Counted from the stretch's first letter, positions 1-6,690 are shown. The stretch is DNA of 9,463 nt from JAJPHT01 sp035687045 (GCA_035687045.1 DASRYU010000101.1:1-9463), one strand, 5' to 3'. The notes: generated from the letters alone by a model not told the origin. Numbers and translations: made by a program.

Positions 1-1014
1 ATGACGGACTCGCCGCGCGAGTGGGCGCAGAACCTCGACATCGCGACCATCCTCGGCATGCGCGCGCGGCTCTACCGGAGCAAGGCGCCGGCGCGCGTCG
101 ACCGGCCGCTGGGCTCGCACACGCTGGAGACGAGCCAGCAGCTCGCGCTCGCCGCCAAGGCCGTGGAGACGGAGGTGACGCTCGCCAAGCCGCCGCGGCT
201 CACGATGGAGCCGAAGGTGGACAACTACGCGGCCCCCATGGGCCCGAGCGTGAACGTGGTGGACGCGCGCGTGCTGTCGCACCCGAGCGTGCCGCGCAAG
301 GTGGATGATATCGTAAGCGACGTGCACGTCGACGCCGCGACGGGCGCCAACGAGATGTACGACGCGGGCATCAGCGCGTACCACATCCAGCGCCTCCTCT
401 CCGTCGGCCTCCTCGGCGAATCGCGGCGGCGCAAGCTCGTGCCCACGCGCTGGAGCATCACGGCGACGGACGACATCCTCGGGAAGCGCCTCATCGAGGA
501 GGTCAAGGCGTTCGGCCTCGTCGACGCGCCGCAGGTCTTCGCGGCCGACCTCTTTGGCAACTACTTCCACGTGCTGCTCATGCCGCGCGTCTGGTCGTTC
601 GAGATGGTCGAGGCGTGGCAGGAGGACGGAGGCTGGATGTTCGGCCGCGACGCCGAAGGCTACGGCGGGCGCACGGCGTACGTCGAGCAGGTCGCGGGCG
701 CCTACTACGCCGCGCGCCTCTCGGTGCTCGAGCACCTGCAGCGCGTGCGGCGGCAGGCGAGCGTCTTTGTGTACCGCGAGATCACGGACGAGTACTGGGC
801 GCCGCTGGGCGTGTGGGTCATCCGCGAGGCCGTCCGCACGGCGATGGAGGGGAAGGGCCTCGTGTTCGGCGACGTCGCGAGCGCGGTGCGGCACGTCGCG
901 CGCCGCACGCGCACAAGCGAATGGACGCGGCAGGCCACCCTCGTGAGGGAGGCGAAGGCGCAGACGACGCTGCGCGCGTTCCTCGACCAGAAACCGCCTG
1001 CAGAGGATGGTTAA
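1..1014 (+). CDS. nreA: NreA-family archaeal DNA repair protein (probably 5'-partial)
   Basis: Nre proteins are archaeal DNA-repair factors; in Haloferax volcanii NreA acts with UvrABC on mitomycin C damage and depends on PCNA. The 337 visible residues carry the family's conserved core: a PMGPS segment near residues 79-83, PRKVDDI near 98-104, and the hallmark KLVPTRWSIT at 145-154. The last residues hold a PIP-box-like motif, QTTLRAFL at 321-328 (Gln321, Leu324, Phe327), just before the stop, where Nre proteins bind PCNA. The frame is open to the left edge. The Met at base 1 aligns, from memory, with an internal stretch of full-length Nre (about 400 residues). The N-terminal CxxC zinc-binding region and the glycine-rich FVG-type motif are missing, so the gene probably begins upstream of the window. 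It ends with TAA, 35 bases before the next gene on the same strand. Confidence 0.88.
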   Translation: MTDSPREWAQNLDIATILGMRARLYRSKAPARVDRPLGSHTLETSQQLALAAKAVETEVTLAKPPRLTMEPKVDNYAAPMGPSVNVVDARVLSHPSVPRKVDDIVSDVHVDAATGANEMYDAGISAYHIQRLLSVGLLGESRRRKLVPTRWSITATDDILGKRLIEEVKAFGLVDAPQVFAADLFGNYFHVLLMPRVWSFEMVEAWQEDGGWMFGRDAEGYGGRTAYVEQVAGAYYAARLSVLEHLQRVRRQASVFVYREITDEYWAPLGVWVIREAVRTAMEGKGLVFGDVASAVRHVARRTRTSEWTRQATLVREAKAQTTLRAFLDQKPPAEDG

Positions 1015-1049
1015 GCCGTCCCGCGCGCACGTACAGGCGGGGAACCAAG

Positions 1050-2519
1050 ATGAGGCCATCCGCGTCCAGCGCCACCTCGAGGTGCATCCTGCTCGCCGCC
1101 GCGCTCCTCCTGCCCGCCACGTTCGTCGCGGGCGACCCCGGCGCCGCGGAGGCGCGGGAGCTCCTCCCGGTGGCGCTGGACGGGCTGTCGCTCCCGAGCG
1201 GCTGGAGCGCCGAGGCGACGGAGGCGGGCGTGCGGCTGCAGCCGCCGCGCGGGGGAGGCGACGGGCGCGCGACGCTGCGGGTCGCGGGCGCCGAGGCGTT
1301 CGCGTACGAGCCGCGCGTCGAGCGCGGCGCGGTGGAGGTGTATGTGGACGGCGCGCTGCGGGCGCGGCACGAGGCGACGGAGAAGGGCGTCGAGCTCGCG
1401 CTCACGCCGGGGGTGCACGAGCTCGCGTTCCGCTTCGCGCCCGACGCCGGGGAGGCGGCCGGGGAGCTCCTCCTCGAGGGGGCGCGCGCGGCGGCGGCGC
1501 CCGTCCTCGAGCTCCTGCCTCCGGTCGCCTACAGCGAGTGCGGCGCGCCCGCGCAGCTCGTCCTCGCGCTCTCGACGTCGCTCCCGCTCTCGGCGGCCGG
1601 CATCGTCGTGCGCGTGGGGGAGGAGGAGGCGGACGCGACCCTGCGCTCGCGCGCGCTCGGCGTCGGGTACGCGCACACGCTCACCGTGCCGCTGCGCCCG
1701 TCCGCGCACGGCGCGCCCGCCGAGCTTGACGTGCTTGTGGAGGACGCGCTCGGCACCGTCTGGACGCTCTTGCGCGACGCCCTCGTGCAGGTGGAGCTGT
1801 GGGCGCCGCTCGCCGCGGGTCCGCACGGCTGGGTCTACGACTTCCACCCGACGGTCCACGCCTTCTCCCCCTGCTTCGACACCGCGATGGCGAACGCGAA
1901 GCTCACGCTCGACGGCGCGGAGGTCCCGCTCGAGCGCGCGAGCCCGTACGTCGCCGCGTACCGCGTGCCGGAGGCGCTGCGGTTCAACGAGCCGCACGAG
2001 TACCGCTTCACGCTCACGCTCCTCGACGGCTCGATCGTCGAGTACGCGGGCGAGTTCCGCGGCGGCCTCGACGTGCTCGAGATGGAGGCGTCGCGGCTTG
2101 CGCTCCTCTTCGAGGAGGCGGCCGCGCAGGCGCAGGTGGGCCCGCTGGGCGTGGTGGCGGGCGAGGTCGTCTTCGCGAACCTCGCGGCGCCCGACGAGCT
2201 CCCGCCCGTGAGCGACGCGTCGCGCCGGCTGCTCCGCCCGCAGGCGCTGCCGACGCTCTCCCTCGACGAGCCCGCGACGCTGCGCGCAGTGTACGCGCCG
2301 CTGGGCATCGCGTGCGGGCGCGCGCCCCTCCCGTGCTCGCCCTACGGCGGGAACGCGCCGGGGTTCGACCCGTTCGTCGCCCGCGCGACGCTCGAGGTGC
2401 GCGTGGGCGACGAGCGCGTCGCGCTCCTGCCGGGCGCGGGCCAGTTCGCCGCCGCGAGCCGCGCGACCGCGGGCATGCTCGCGGCGCTCGAGGTGGACAC
2501 GGGCTCACGAGAAGGGTGA
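1050..2519 (+). CDS. exported beta-rich protein of unknown function
   Basis: I do not recognise this 489-residue protein. It starts at ATG with a signal peptide: basic residues to Arg11, a hydrophobic core at about 13-27, and a likely cleavage region near AGDPGAAEA at 27-35. The rest alternates short hydrophobic beta-type strands with charged turns, which suggests several Ig-like or jelly-roll domains. Examples are about 75-145, 155-250, 255-340 and 365-460. Four mature cysteines (Cys164, Cys275, Cys422, Cys429) could form disulfides, as expected outside the cell. There is no lipobox and no C-terminal membrane anchor, so it is probably released or wall-associated. The frame stays open far upstream, but everything before this ATG is Arg/Ala/Gly-rich shadow of nreA. 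The next gene, also exported, begins 25 bases downstream, so the two are likely made together. A weak GGCGGGG lies about 8 bases before the start. Confidence 0.75.
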   Translation: MRPSASSATSRCILLAAALLLPATFVAGDPGAAEARELLPVALDGLSLPSGWSAEATEAGVRLQPPRGGGDGRATLRVAGAEAFAYEPRVERGAVEVYVDGALRARHEATEKGVELALTPGVHELAFRFAPDAGEAAGELLLEGARAAAAPVLELLPPVAYSECGAPAQLVLALSTSLPLSAAGIVVRVGEEEADATLRSRALGVGYAHTLTVPLRPSAHGAPAELDVLVEDALGTVWTLLRDALVQVELWAPLAAGPHGWVYDFHPTVHAFSPCFDTAMANAKLTLDGAEVPLERASPYVAAYRVPEALRFNEPHEYRFTLTLLDGSIVEYAGEFRGGLDVLEMEASRLALLFEEAAAQAQVGPLGVVAGEVVFANLAAPDELPPVSDASRRLLRPQALPTLSLDEPATLRAVYAPLGIACGRAPLPCSPYGGNAPGFDPFVARATLEVRVGDERVALLPGAGQFAAASRATAGMLAALEVDTGSREG

Positions 2520-2530
2520 TAGCCGCCTCC

Positions 2531-2534
2531 GGAG
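2531..2534 (+). promoter_or_regulatory. Shine-Dalgarno for the second exported-protein gene
   Basis: GGAG lies 10 bases before a GTG codon at 2545 and supports that start. It sits inside the palindrome CTCCGGAG (2527-2534) in the 25-base gap between the two exported-protein genes. No separate promoter is evident, which fits co-transcription. Confidence 0.5.
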
Positions 2535-2544
2535 CTTCGGGCGC

Positions 2545-4221
2545 GTGCGGCTCGTCGGCCTCCTCGCGCTCACGCTTCTCGTGGCACCGGCGATCGCGCT
2601 GCCGGCGCCCGCCCCCGCCGAGTGGGAGGCGCGCGCGGGGCAGCCCGTCGTGCTCCTGGGCGCGCAGCTTCCGGGCCTCGCCGTCGTCGCGCGCTACGTC
2701 GAGCGCCCGCCCCTCCCGTTCCAGGAGGAGGCGATCGACGGCGCGTGGCTCCCGCTCCCGGCGCTCCCCGTGGAGGGCGCGACGCCCGTGGACGAGGTGG
2801 CGGTGTTCCGCTGGGAGGGCGGAGCGTTCGTGCGCGTCGTGTCGCAGGTGGACGAGCGCTTCGTGCGCTACCTCACGAACTACGCGAGCGACTTCGCGCC
2901 GTACTCGCAGTCGGACATGGAGCTGACCTATGCCTTCGACGCCGAGGGCGCGCGCAAGACGGGGGAGGCGCCGGGCGAGCCGTGGCGCGCGGCGTTCGCG
3001 GGCGCCGCCACGACGCCGGACCCCGTGCCGGGCTTCGACAGCGACGACGAGCTCGTCTTCCTCGCCGGCGACGCGGGCGCGCGCGCTCCGGCGCACGCGG
3101 GTCTTCTCGAGGTGGAGCTTCTGGACCCGCTGACGGGCGCGCGGCGCTACGCCTACGTCGGCCGCGCCGCGCCGGTCGCCTTCGAGCCGCTCGTGACGTA
3201 CGCGCGCGACGCGGACGCCGACCTCTACGTGCAGAGCAACCACGGCGGCTACGGCGGCGCCCCCGGCGGCACGTGCTTCCCCGGCGACGGCGTCGACGCG
3301 CCCTGGGGCACGCCGCGCGCGTGCGACCACCGCCGCCCGAAGGACAGCGCGTGGGTCACGGCGCAGACGTACCGCTTCCACTACGCGGGGCGCTGGAAGC
3401 TCGACGCCATCCACGCGCGCGAGGGGGACGGCTGGGGGCCGGACCTCGTGGACCGCTGGAAGGGGCGCGCGTTCCAGCAGCGCGAGGGGAACGCGCTCGA
3501 CATCGGCGGCTTCGAGGACGAGAACGACTGGACGCGCTCCAGCGTCACGCTCGGCGAGCGCGTCGGCCCCATCCGCGTGCTGCGCGAGACGTGGGGGGCC
3601 GACAGCGGGACGCACGTGACGCGCCTCGACGCGTTCTACCCCACGTTCTTCTCGCAGGTCTACCGCCTGCGCGTGCACCCGGTCCCGCCCGACGGCATCT
3701 ACGCCTTCTGGGACCACACCGCCGGCGCCGTCGACACGTACTACACCGCGTACCGGCCCGAGGGCGTGCCCATCGACGGCGTCAACGACGAGGCCTACGG
3801 CACGAACTCCGAGTGGCAGGAGGATGCGCTCGGCGCCACGTACTTCGCCATCGACGCGCCCGACCCCACGCTCCAGGGTCCGCTCGCGAACGTCGCCTGG
3901 GACCAGGTGAGCGGCGCGCGCGGCAGCGTCGTGACGGTGCTTCTCGCGCCCGACACCAAGACCGGCGCGCTCACGCCCTACTACCGCGACGACGCGCTGT
4001 TCAACGACGGCACCGGGCACGACCCGCAGCCGCAGGGCTCGTTCGGCGCGCACGGCATCCACTTCTTCTTCACGAGCGACTCGGACAACCTGTTCCTTCC
4101 GGCGCCCGTCACCGAGTTCGTCGCGGAGGTGCGCATGCTTGTGCGCGAGGGGCGGCTGCCGAACGTGGCGCAGGAGCACGCCGCGCGCGAGATCGTTCCG
4201 CTCACGGTGGCGGTGCGCTGA
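2545..4221 (+). CDS. exported protein of unknown function with a FDSDDELVFLAGDAG motif
   Basis: This 558-residue protein starts at GTG and has a clear short signal peptide (hydrophobic core at about 3-19, ending LPAPAPA). I cannot name the family. Distinctive features are SQVDER at 100-105, the acidic motif FDSDDELVFLAGDAG at 164-178, and a Gly-rich stretch NHGGYGGAPGG at 232-242. Cys244 and Cys260 are the only cysteines and could form a disulfide. Residues 265-535 are rich in Trp, Tyr, Phe, His and Asp, for example FWDHTAG at 388-394 and DDALFNDGTGHD at 482-493. Such composition is common in secreted carbohydrate-binding or carbohydrate-active beta proteins, but no catalytic set can be pointed to. 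The VDE plus DDELVF combination recurs, from memory, in uncharacterised bacterial and archaeal exported proteins. It has no C-terminal anchor. Its final 20 bases overlap the end of the opposite-strand PAP2 gene. Confidence 0.78.
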   Translation: MRLVGLLALTLLVAPAIALPAPAPAEWEARAGQPVVLLGAQLPGLAVVARYVERPPLPFQEEAIDGAWLPLPALPVEGATPVDEVAVFRWEGGAFVRVVSQVDERFVRYLTNYASDFAPYSQSDMELTYAFDAEGARKTGEAPGEPWRAAFAGAATTPDPVPGFDSDDELVFLAGDAGARAPAHAGLLEVELLDPLTGARRYAYVGRAAPVAFEPLVTYARDADADLYVQSNHGGYGGAPGGTCFPGDGVDAPWGTPRACDHRRPKDSAWVTAQTYRFHYAGRWKLDAIHAREGDGWGPDLVDRWKGRAFQQREGNALDIGGFEDENDWTRSSVTLGERVGPIRVLRETWGADSGTHVTRLDAFYPTFFSQVYRLRVHPVPPDGIYAFWDHTAGAVDTYYTAYRPEGVPIDGVNDEAYGTNSEWQEDALGATYFAIDAPDPTLQGPLANVAWDQVSGARGSVVTVLLAPDTKTGALTPYYRDDALFNDGTGHDPQPQGSFGAHGIHFFFTSDSDNLFLPAPVTEFVAEVRMLVREGRLPNVAQEHAAREIVPLTVAVR

Positions 4222-4813
4222 AGCGCCGCTGCAGGACGAGCGTGAGCCCGATGAAGCCGCCCGCGCACGCCATGCCCACGCCGACGCCGGCGACGACGTC
4301 GCTCAGGTAGTGGACGCCGAGCACCATGCGGCTCGCCGCCATCGACACCGTCCACGCGAGCGCGAACGCGAGCACCGCGACGACAAAGCGGCGCCCGGTG
4401 ACGTAGTGCCCCGCGAACCACACGAGAAGCATGGCGAACGCCGCGCCCACCGTCGCGTGCCCGCTCGGGAAGCTGAAGCCGCCCGTCTCCACGAGCATGT
4501 ACTCGGGGCGCGGCCGCGCGAAGAGGAGCTTGAGCCCGCGCGCGGCGGCTTCCGCGACGGCGATGGAGCCGACGAGCCGCACGGCGCCCCACCACCGGCG
4601 GAGGATGAAGAGCGTGAGCACGCCCGCCACGAGCGCCGGCGCCACGAAGTCGACGCCGCCGAGGAACGCGAGCCCGCCTGCGAGAAGGACAAGCCCCGGC
4701 GCGCCCGCGACGGCTCGCCCCACCGGCTCGTCGAGCGGGCGCAGCGCGAACGACGCGAGGAAGAGGACGACGCCCGCGAGCGCCATCGTCGCCCAGAAGC
4801 GCGCGCTCTTCAC
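4202..4813 (-). CDS. PAP2-family membrane phosphatase
   Basis: This 203-residue integral membrane protein belongs to the type 2 phosphatidic acid phosphatase family, which removes phosphate from lipid phosphates or polyprenyl pyrophosphates. All three catalytic motifs are intact. Motif 1 is K-x6-RP (Lys95, Arg102, Pro103). Motif 2 is PSGH at 116-119. Motif 3 is SR-x5-H-x3-D (Ser161, Arg162, His168, Asp172). About six hydrophobic segments are visible, near 6-24, 40-56, 58-71, 122-136, 142-159 and 175-194. The substrate cannot be read from the sequence; recycling of a polyprenyl carrier lipid is a reasonable inference. The start is GTG, in a GTGA overlap with the stop of the upstream methyltransferase gene and behind a strong AAGGAGG, so the two genes are translationally coupled. 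A later ATG at codon 10 is less likely. Its 3' end overlaps the convergent exported-protein gene by 20 bases. Confidence 0.93.
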   Translation of the reverse strand: MKSARFWATMALAGVVLFLASFALRPLDEPVGRAVAGAPGLVLLAGGLAFLGGVDFVAPALVAGVLTLFILRRWWGAVRLVGSIAVAEAAARGLKLLFARPRPEYMLVETGGFSFPSGHATVGAAFAMLLVWFAGHYVTGRRFVVAVLAFALAWTVSMAASRMVLGVHYLSDVVAGVGVGMACAGGFIGLTLVLQRRFSAPPP

Positions 4814-5820
4814 GCGCCCCCCTCCTTGACGTAGACGCCCCAGTAGCGCGTCATGCTGCGGTGCACCCGCTGCTCGTGCGTCTGCTCGAGGCGGAAGCGC
4901 CGCAGCGCGCGGTCGCGAAGCTCCGGGCTCGCGGTGATGAACGCGAGGCGGCCGCCGGGCTTGAGCGCCTCGTGCGCGGCGTCCACGAAGCGGTCGTAGA
5001 GGCGCACGATGTCCTCCTGGTTCGTCGTGCTGCTGCGCCCGTAGGGCGGGTCGGTGACCACGGCGTCCAGCTGGGGCGCGAACTCCGGAAGCTCGCCCAC
5101 GTCGCGCGTCTCCACCGTCGCGCCCTCGACGCCCATCTGCGCGAGCGTCGCCCGCGTCCCCTCCACCATGCGCCCGTCGAGGTCGCTGCCGAACGCGCGC
5201 GCGCCCACGAGCCCCGCCTCGATGAGGATGCCCCCCGTGCCGCAGAACGGATCGGCGACGCGGTCGCCCGGCCGCACGCGCGCGAGGTTGACGAGCGCGC
5301 GCGCGTAGCGCGGGTGGAGCGACACGGGCGCGAAGTGCGCGCGGTGCTTCACGTGGCGGCGGTCGAGCGCCTTGCGGTCCACCTCTCCAAGGAGCGCCCC
5401 GACGTGCACGTCCTCCGCCACGAGCATCTGGATGACAAGCTCCGGGTCCTTCAGGTCCACCTTGCCGGAGACGGCGAGGATGCCGCCCGCCGCGACGATG
5501 GTGTCCTGCAGCGGGAACTCCGGGTGGAGCCCCTCGAGGCGCCGCCCGCGGATGGCGAAGCGCTCCCCCTTCAGCGCGATGCGCCCGAACGGAGGCACGA
5601 CGGCGCGCGGCGTCGCGGGGCTCGACCACCAGTGGGCGAGGACGCTGTGCGCAAGACCCGGGCGCTCGCGGAAGAACGCGACCGCCTCGTCAGGCGCCTC
5701 CACGAACGCGAGCGCGCGGTCCGTCTCCTCCACGCGCGCGCCCACGATGTCGCAAAGCGCCTCCAGCTCCGCGCGCGGGAGCGTCGGGTGCTCCGCGCTG
5801 AGCTCGAGGAGGAGGCGCAC
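4810..5820 (-). CDS. trmG10: tRNA (guanine10-N2)-methyltransferase, THUMP type (Trm-G10)
   Basis: Archaeal Trm-G10 methylates N2 of guanosine 10 in tRNA using S-adenosylmethionine. From the GTG chosen here the protein has 336 residues. The N-terminal half (about 1-150) is a THUMP RNA-binding domain, opening with LLLELSAEHPTLPRAELEAL and closing around VDLKDPELVIQMLVAED. The Rossmann-fold methyltransferase follows. It has motif I DPFCGTGG at 190-197 after HPRYARALVNLARV, an acidic SAM-binding strand GSDLDGRM at 211-218, and the N2-methyltransferase catalytic motif DPPYGRS at 257-263. In-frame starts further upstream, ATG at 5931 and TTG at 5949, would add a hydrophobic segment (LVLLVLLVLV) that is only the translation of a CCTCGT repeat array and is foreign to this family. 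The GTG at 5820 matches the family's N-terminus and has an AT patch at -26 to -30, consistent with a leaderless transcript. The next gene overlaps by 4 bases. Confidence 0.92.
   Translation of the reverse strand: MRLLLELSAEHPTLPRAELEALCDIVGARVEETDRALAFVEAPDEAVAFFRERPGLAHSVLAHWWSSPATPRAVVPPFGRIALKGERFAIRGRRLEGLHPEFPLQDTIVAAGGILAVSGKVDLKDPELVIQMLVAEDVHVGALLGEVDRKALDRRHVKHRAHFAPVSLHPRYARALVNLARVRPGDRVADPFCGTGGILIEAGLVGARAFGSDLDGRMVEGTRATLAQMGVEGATVETRDVGELPEFAPQLDAVVTDPPYGRSSTTNQEDIVRLYDRFVDAAHEALKPGGRLAFITASPELRDRALRRFRLEQTHEQRVHRSMTRYWGVYVKEGGA
4821..4827 (-). promoter_or_regulatory. strong Shine-Dalgarno for the PAP2 gene
   Basis: On the minus strand AAGGAGG lies 7 bases before the GTG at 4813, inside the last codons of the methyltransferase gene. 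Together with the GTGA stop/start overlap it fixes the PAP2 start and indicates translational coupling. Confidence 0.8.
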
Positions 5821-5845
5821 GCGGGGGCGACGACGGGAGGGGGGC

Positions 5846-5850
5846 AAAAA
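5846..5850 (-). promoter_or_regulatory. possible TATA-like element for trmG10
   Basis: TTTTT on the minus strand lies at -26 to -30 relative to the GTG at 5820, where an archaeal TATA box would sit for a leaderless message. It is one of few AT runs in a very GC-rich area. No Shine-Dalgarno is visible before this GTG, which agrees with leaderless initiation. The match to a true TATA consensus is weak. Confidence 0.35.
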
Positions 5851-5856
5851 GGCTGG

Positions 5857-5887
5857 GACGAGGACGAGGAGGACGAGGAGGACGAGG
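5857..5887 (-). repeat. left hexamer array (CCTCGT units, minus strand)
   Basis: Read on the minus strand this is a run of CCTCGT hexamers separated in places by extra CCT triplets; the plus strand reads GACGAG/GACGAGGAG units at 5857, 5863, 5872 and 5881. Looser copies (GAGGACGAGG, CCGAGGG) continue to about 5915. The same hexamer recurs in the opposite orientation at 6375-6430, so the two arrays form an inverted pair around the four-helix-bundle gene. The array lies upstream of trmG10 and, if translated from an upstream start, gives a false membrane segment. Confidence 0.8.
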
Positions 5888-5969
5888 TTGATGGGCGCGA
5901 GGACGAGGCCGAGGGCCAAGGCGAGCGCCATGTGGCGAAGCGAGGGCAAAGGAGAAGGCGCCTACGCGC

Positions 5970-6341
5970 ATGAGCGCGCGCATGTTCGTGCCGGACCACG
6001 AGAAGCTGGACGTGTACCACCGCGCTGTGCGCGCGGCGGCTCTGGTGGAGAAGGTCGCGCTCGCGGTCCCCGAGGCACGCGCCGACCTGCGGGATCAGAT
6101 GCGGCGCGCGAGCACCTCCGTCGTGCTCAACATCGCTGAGGGCGCGAACGGGTTCGCCCCTCGGGACAAGGCTCGTTACTACCGTATCGCGCAGGGTTCC
6201 GCAGGGGAATGTCTCGCCGCGCTCGACCTCGCGCGCCAGGTCGGTCCCGGGTCGGCCGATGACGGCGCGGCGCGAAGCGAGCTCCTCCACGTCATGGGCT
6301 CGTTGAGGAAAATGGTCTTCGCGATGCAGCGCAGAAAGTGA
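5970..6341 (+). CDS. four-helix-bundle protein (S23 / 23S rRNA intervening-sequence family)
   Basis: This 123-residue protein has the signature of the S23/IVP four-helix-bundle family: EKLDVYHRAV near 11-20, LRDQMRRASTSVVLNIAEG at 40-58, and YYRIAQGSAGE at 70-80 before the last helices. Members were first found inside 23S rRNA intervening sequences of bacteria and include the bAvd accessory protein of diversity-generating retroelements; most free-standing copies have no known role. Here there is no rRNA or reverse transcriptase nearby. The length is typical, so it is intact. The start could be ATG at 5970 or ATG at 5982; the latter puts the family's usual Phe-x-x-Leu-x-Val opening close to the N-terminus. 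AAGGAG at 5949-5954 lies 15 bases before the first ATG. The gene is bracketed by inverted CCTCGT arrays and lies head-to-head with trmG10 and tail-to-tail with the zinc-ribbon gene, suggesting it arrived as a unit. Confidence 0.9.
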   Translation: MSARMFVPDHEKLDVYHRAVRAAALVEKVALAVPEARADLRDQMRRASTSVVLNIAEGANGFAPRDKARYYRIAQGSAGECLAALDLARQVGPGSADDGAARSELLHVMGSLRKMVFAMQRRK

Positions 6342-6374
6342 GGCAAGCCGGAATCCGCGTCCTCGGCCCCGTCG

Positions 6375-6430
6375 CCTCGTCCTGCCTCGTCCTCGTCCTT
6401 GTCCTCGTCCTTGTCTCGTCCTTGTCCTCG
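6375..6430 (+). repeat. right hexamer array (CCTCGT / CCTTGT units, plus strand)
   Basis: Units read CCTCGT at 6375, 6385, 6391 and 6403, CCTTGT at 6397, 6409 and 6420, a shortened CTCGT at 6415 and a final CCTCG at 6426-6430. The array ends at the base before the stop codon (minus strand, 6431-6433) of the zinc-ribbon gene. It is the inverted partner of the array at 5857-5887. No ORF of its own is credible: frames through it give only Arg/Thr or Leu/Val repeats. Confidence 0.85.
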
Positions 6431-6616
6431 CTACAGCTCCCGCCGCACCTGCAGGCGGAAGTTCTCGAGGTCCGCCGTGGTGCGGAACTGGCGCGGCTCA
6501 CCGGTGTGGCCGCAGTGGAGGCATTCGGCACTCGCTTCCTCGAAGGCGAACTCGCCCTGGGAGGACGTCACATGCTGCAGCAGGGTGCTGCCGCATCGGG
6601 CACAGGCGCCAGGCAT
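6431..6616 (-). CDS. small zinc-ribbon protein
   Basis: A 61-residue ORF with two CxxC knuckles, CARC at 5-8 and CLHC at 32-35, 23 residues apart, each followed by a Gly (CARCG, CLHCG). This is the arrangement of a zinc ribbon that binds one zinc ion. The C-terminal part (PRQFRTTADLENFRLQVRREL) is charged and probably helical. The frame extends upstream to 6781, but that extension is Arg/Ala/Pro low complexity from the GC-rich promoter block. The ATG at 6616, four residues before the first Cys, is the natural start. An ATTTG patch about 26-30 bases upstream fits a leaderless archaeal promoter. It is divergent from cdc48 and may share its control region. Function is unknown; stand-alone archaeal zinc ribbons of this size often bind nucleic acid or partner proteins. 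Confidence 0.72.
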   Translation of the reverse strand: MPGACARCGSTLLQHVTSSQGEFAFEEASAECLHCGHTGEPRQFRTTADLENFRLQVRREL

Positions 6617-6640
6617 GCGATGGCGTGGCGTCTCAGGGTG

Positions 6641-6646
6641 CAAATG
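6641..6646 (-). promoter_or_regulatory. possible TATA-like element for the zinc-ribbon gene
   Basis: CATTTG on the minus strand covers about -26 to -31 from the ATG at 6616. The spacing suits a leaderless message, and no Shine-Dalgarno is seen before that ATG. The sequence is a poor consensus match, so the call rests on position and local AT content. Confidence 0.3.
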
Positions 6647-6662
6647 CCTATCGGCAGTTCGA

Positions 6663-6690
6663 GGGGCACGGGCACGGGCGGAGGCGGGGG
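6663..6690 (+). other. canonical G-quadruplex motif in the zinc-ribbon/cdc48 divergent region
   Basis: Four G-runs (6663-6666, 6670-6672, 6676-6678, 6686-6690) are separated by loops CAC, CAC and CGGAGGC of 3, 3 and 7 bases, meeting the usual G3+N1-7 rule. A C-rich block follows at 6701-6735, with five C-runs separated mostly by GCG; this gives the minus strand its own G-rich potential. The two blocks can also pair imperfectly as a hairpin, about 6677-6690 with 6701-6714, across a 10-base loop. Confidence 0.6.

Noticed and set aside
615..1049. Upstream extension of the first exported-protein gene into nreA
   Set aside because: It is the +2 shadow of nreA and would place the signal peptide internally; the ATG at 1050 gives a proper N-terminal signal.
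2014..4179. Long minus-strand open frame of 721 codons opposite the second exported-protein gene
   Set aside because: Arg/Ala/Val-rich shadow caused by high GC and the absence of stops; no domain, and the plus strand has a signal peptide and coherent protein.
4814..5629. Upstream extension of the PAP2 frame
   Set aside because: Shadow of trmG10; the GTG at 4813 has a strong Shine-Dalgarno and a 4-base overlap with the upstream stop.
5965..5978. CGCGC-ATGA-GCGCG stem placing the first ATG of the four-helix-bundle gene in a loop
   Set aside because: A 5-bp all-GC stem is expected by chance in this composition, and the real start may be 5982.
5857..6430. The two hexamer arrays as a CRISPR array
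   Set aside because: Units are 6-9 bases with no spacers, and no cas genes are present.
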